Origin: Chryseobacterium arthrosphaerae
GTDB lineage: Bacteria; Bacteroidota; Bacteroidia; Flavobacteriales; Weeksellaceae
Length of the DNA stretch: 64,000 nucleotides
Direction of reading: 5' to 3'
Assembly (NCBI RefSeq): GCF_001684965.1
Contig: NZ_MAYG01000001.1
Coordinates: 2,046,001-2,110,000 of the forward strand
This document shows, piece by piece, positions 63,179 to 64,000 of the stretch. A program made the translations under genes and the position numbers. The notes under the pieces are model-generated. The model saw only the letters and a program-made list of their open reading frames with translations. It was not told the origin of the DNA and made no database searches. Positions within the stretch are counted from its first letter, which is position 1. Each line of letters starts with the position of its first letter.

Positions 63179-63552
63179 AGCTCCTTATGAACAGCCTATC
63201 GCAAGAATAAACAAGTTTCCATTTGTACCGGATTCTATTTTTAACATTTATTTTTATTAATTTTTTACAAGATGAATTGAATAATTATTTTTCAATCTGT
63301 TTTTCAACACCTTACATCATATCCATGAGTAATAATTCATATCAGCACGCTGTAAGTTCTTTATTTCAGAAAACAACTAATTAAATGGTTTACAGCATAT
63401 TAAAAAACCAATGATATCCATAGCATTCACAGATCTTACCTCATAAATATTAAAAAAAAGTATTACTTTTGCTTTAGATTAATAAAATTGTTTGTAACTT
63501 TTTTGTTAATAAATTTAGGTGCACCAATTTATAAAACATTAAAATTCATTCC
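63179..63552. other. Intergenic region
   Basis: 374 bases, AT-rich. Near 63490-63520 a TTTG followed by about 18 bases and TAAATTTA resembles a weak promoter for the last gene. No gene supported. Confidence 0.45.
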
Positions 63553-64000
63553 ATGAGAAAAATAATTCTACTTATTACATGTATGTTCAGTATTTCAGTT
63601 TTCTCACAGATCAAAGTGTTGAAAAATGAAAGTTTGGTAGAAATTGGTAAAGATAATTCCGTAGGTCTATATAAAAAGGAAGATAAATTTACAATCAATT
63701 ACCAGGATCTGAATACCAGCAACCTGAATACAATCCGGTCTTTTTCATTCCAAAATCTGAACGGTGATGTATTAAGCCTGTATAAACTCATCATGGATGG
63801 TTTTATATCCGCTTCTGATGAAAATATCATTCTGGAACTTCCCAACGATATTATCGAACTTCATTATGAAAAAAACTATGGCCAGCAGACCGTACAGTTT
63901 ATTCAGGTGATCAATAAAAACCGGAAATACATCGGAAAATCACAGTTTTTAACCCAAAAACAGGTTGATAAAATCTTCGGAAGAACAAACGGAAAGTATG
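63553..64000 (+). CDS. Exported protein of unknown function, 3' end outside window
   Basis: 149 codons visible. Signal peptide about 1-19 (MRKIILLITCMFSISVFSQ). The mature part is a mixed beta/alpha sequence, YQDLNTSNLNTIRSFSFQ and ILELPNDIIELHYEKN, typical of small Bacteroidota secreted proteins. No family recognised. Confidence 0.7.
   Translation, partial: MRKIILLITCMFSISVFSQIKVLKNESLVEIGKDNSVGLYKKEDKFTINYQDLNTSNLNTIRSFSFQNLNGDVLSLYKLIMDGFISASDENIILELPNDIIELHYEKNYGQQTVQFIQVINKNRKYIGKSQFLTQKQVDKIFGRTNGKY

Noticed and set aside
1..64000. tRNA or rRNA genes and attachment sites
   Set aside because: No cloverleaf, rRNA-like sequence or convincing att direct repeat was seen on either strand by eye.

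Overview
The window looks like a low-GC Bacteroidota chromosome, most likely a Chryseobacterium-type flavobacterium (Weeksellaceae). This rests on SusC/SusD transporters, a LytS/LytTR pair, a subclass A2-like class A beta-lactamase, Bacteroidota -7 boxes of the form TAnnTTTG, weak ribosome binding sites and overall AT-richness. The genus is an inference from gene content; there is no rRNA or tRNA in the window.

Layout. (1) 1-500: start of a secreted 17-residue tandem-repeat protein, then a strong terminator. (2) 518-40776: one large contractile-injection locus of the eCIS (Afp/PVC/MAC) type. Its centre is a minus-strand structural operon (33172 down to 8828): cap-terminator protein (DUF4255), three sheath proteins, two identical tube proteins, a tube-initiator-like protein, a small DUF5908-like protein missed by length filters, LysM tube-baseplate adaptor, VgrG-like spike, PAAR tip, gp25-like wedge, baseplate J-like wedge, Afp12-like wedge, and three large fibre/adhesin-like proteins. 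A divergent plus-strand operon (33770-40776) holds a Cys-rich protein, the tape-measure protein, the AAA+ ATPase, a large cargo-like protein with a peptidoglycan-binding domain and a C-terminal nucleotidyltransferase-like toxin domain, and a small AT-rich candidate immunity gene. At the far end (518-5691) is a second cargo-like protein with coiled coils, a hydrophobic core and a C-terminal JAB/JAMM motif, followed by two candidate immunity genes. Between the two blocks sit a holin-like gene, two tiny genes, and a plus-strand S24/LexA-type self-cleaving repressor with two palindromic operator-like sites in front of it. (3) 40929-49367: a minus-strand AraC/SDR/aldehyde dehydrogenase/acetoacetate-decarboxylase-like cluster, a jacalin-like lectin, an exported adenosine deaminase and a phospholipase D-like membrane protein. 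(4) 49852-54631: a 50-residue Met/Cys-rich peptide gene followed by a SusC/SusD pair. (5) 54789-64000: ordinary flavobacterial genes: retropepsin-like protease, DUF305 membrane protein, alpha/beta hydrolase, class A beta-lactamase plus a second serine hydrolase, an acyltransferase, a LytS/LytTR two-component system and the start of an exported protein.

How it works together. The structural operon encodes a full sheath-tube-baseplate-spike particle; the ATPase and tape measure are assembly factors. Two large modular proteins with unrelated C-terminal enzymatic domains flank the machine and each is followed by small AT-rich genes in immunity position. That arrangement is typical of antibacterial polymorphic toxins and atypical of host-targeting eCIS cargo. 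The LexA-like repressor next to phage-like lysis genes suggests damage-induced production, as in tailocins and prophages. The most interesting points are the toxin/immunity pairing, the predicted SOS-type switch, the near-identical sheath-tube duplication, and the Met/Cys peptide next to SusCD.
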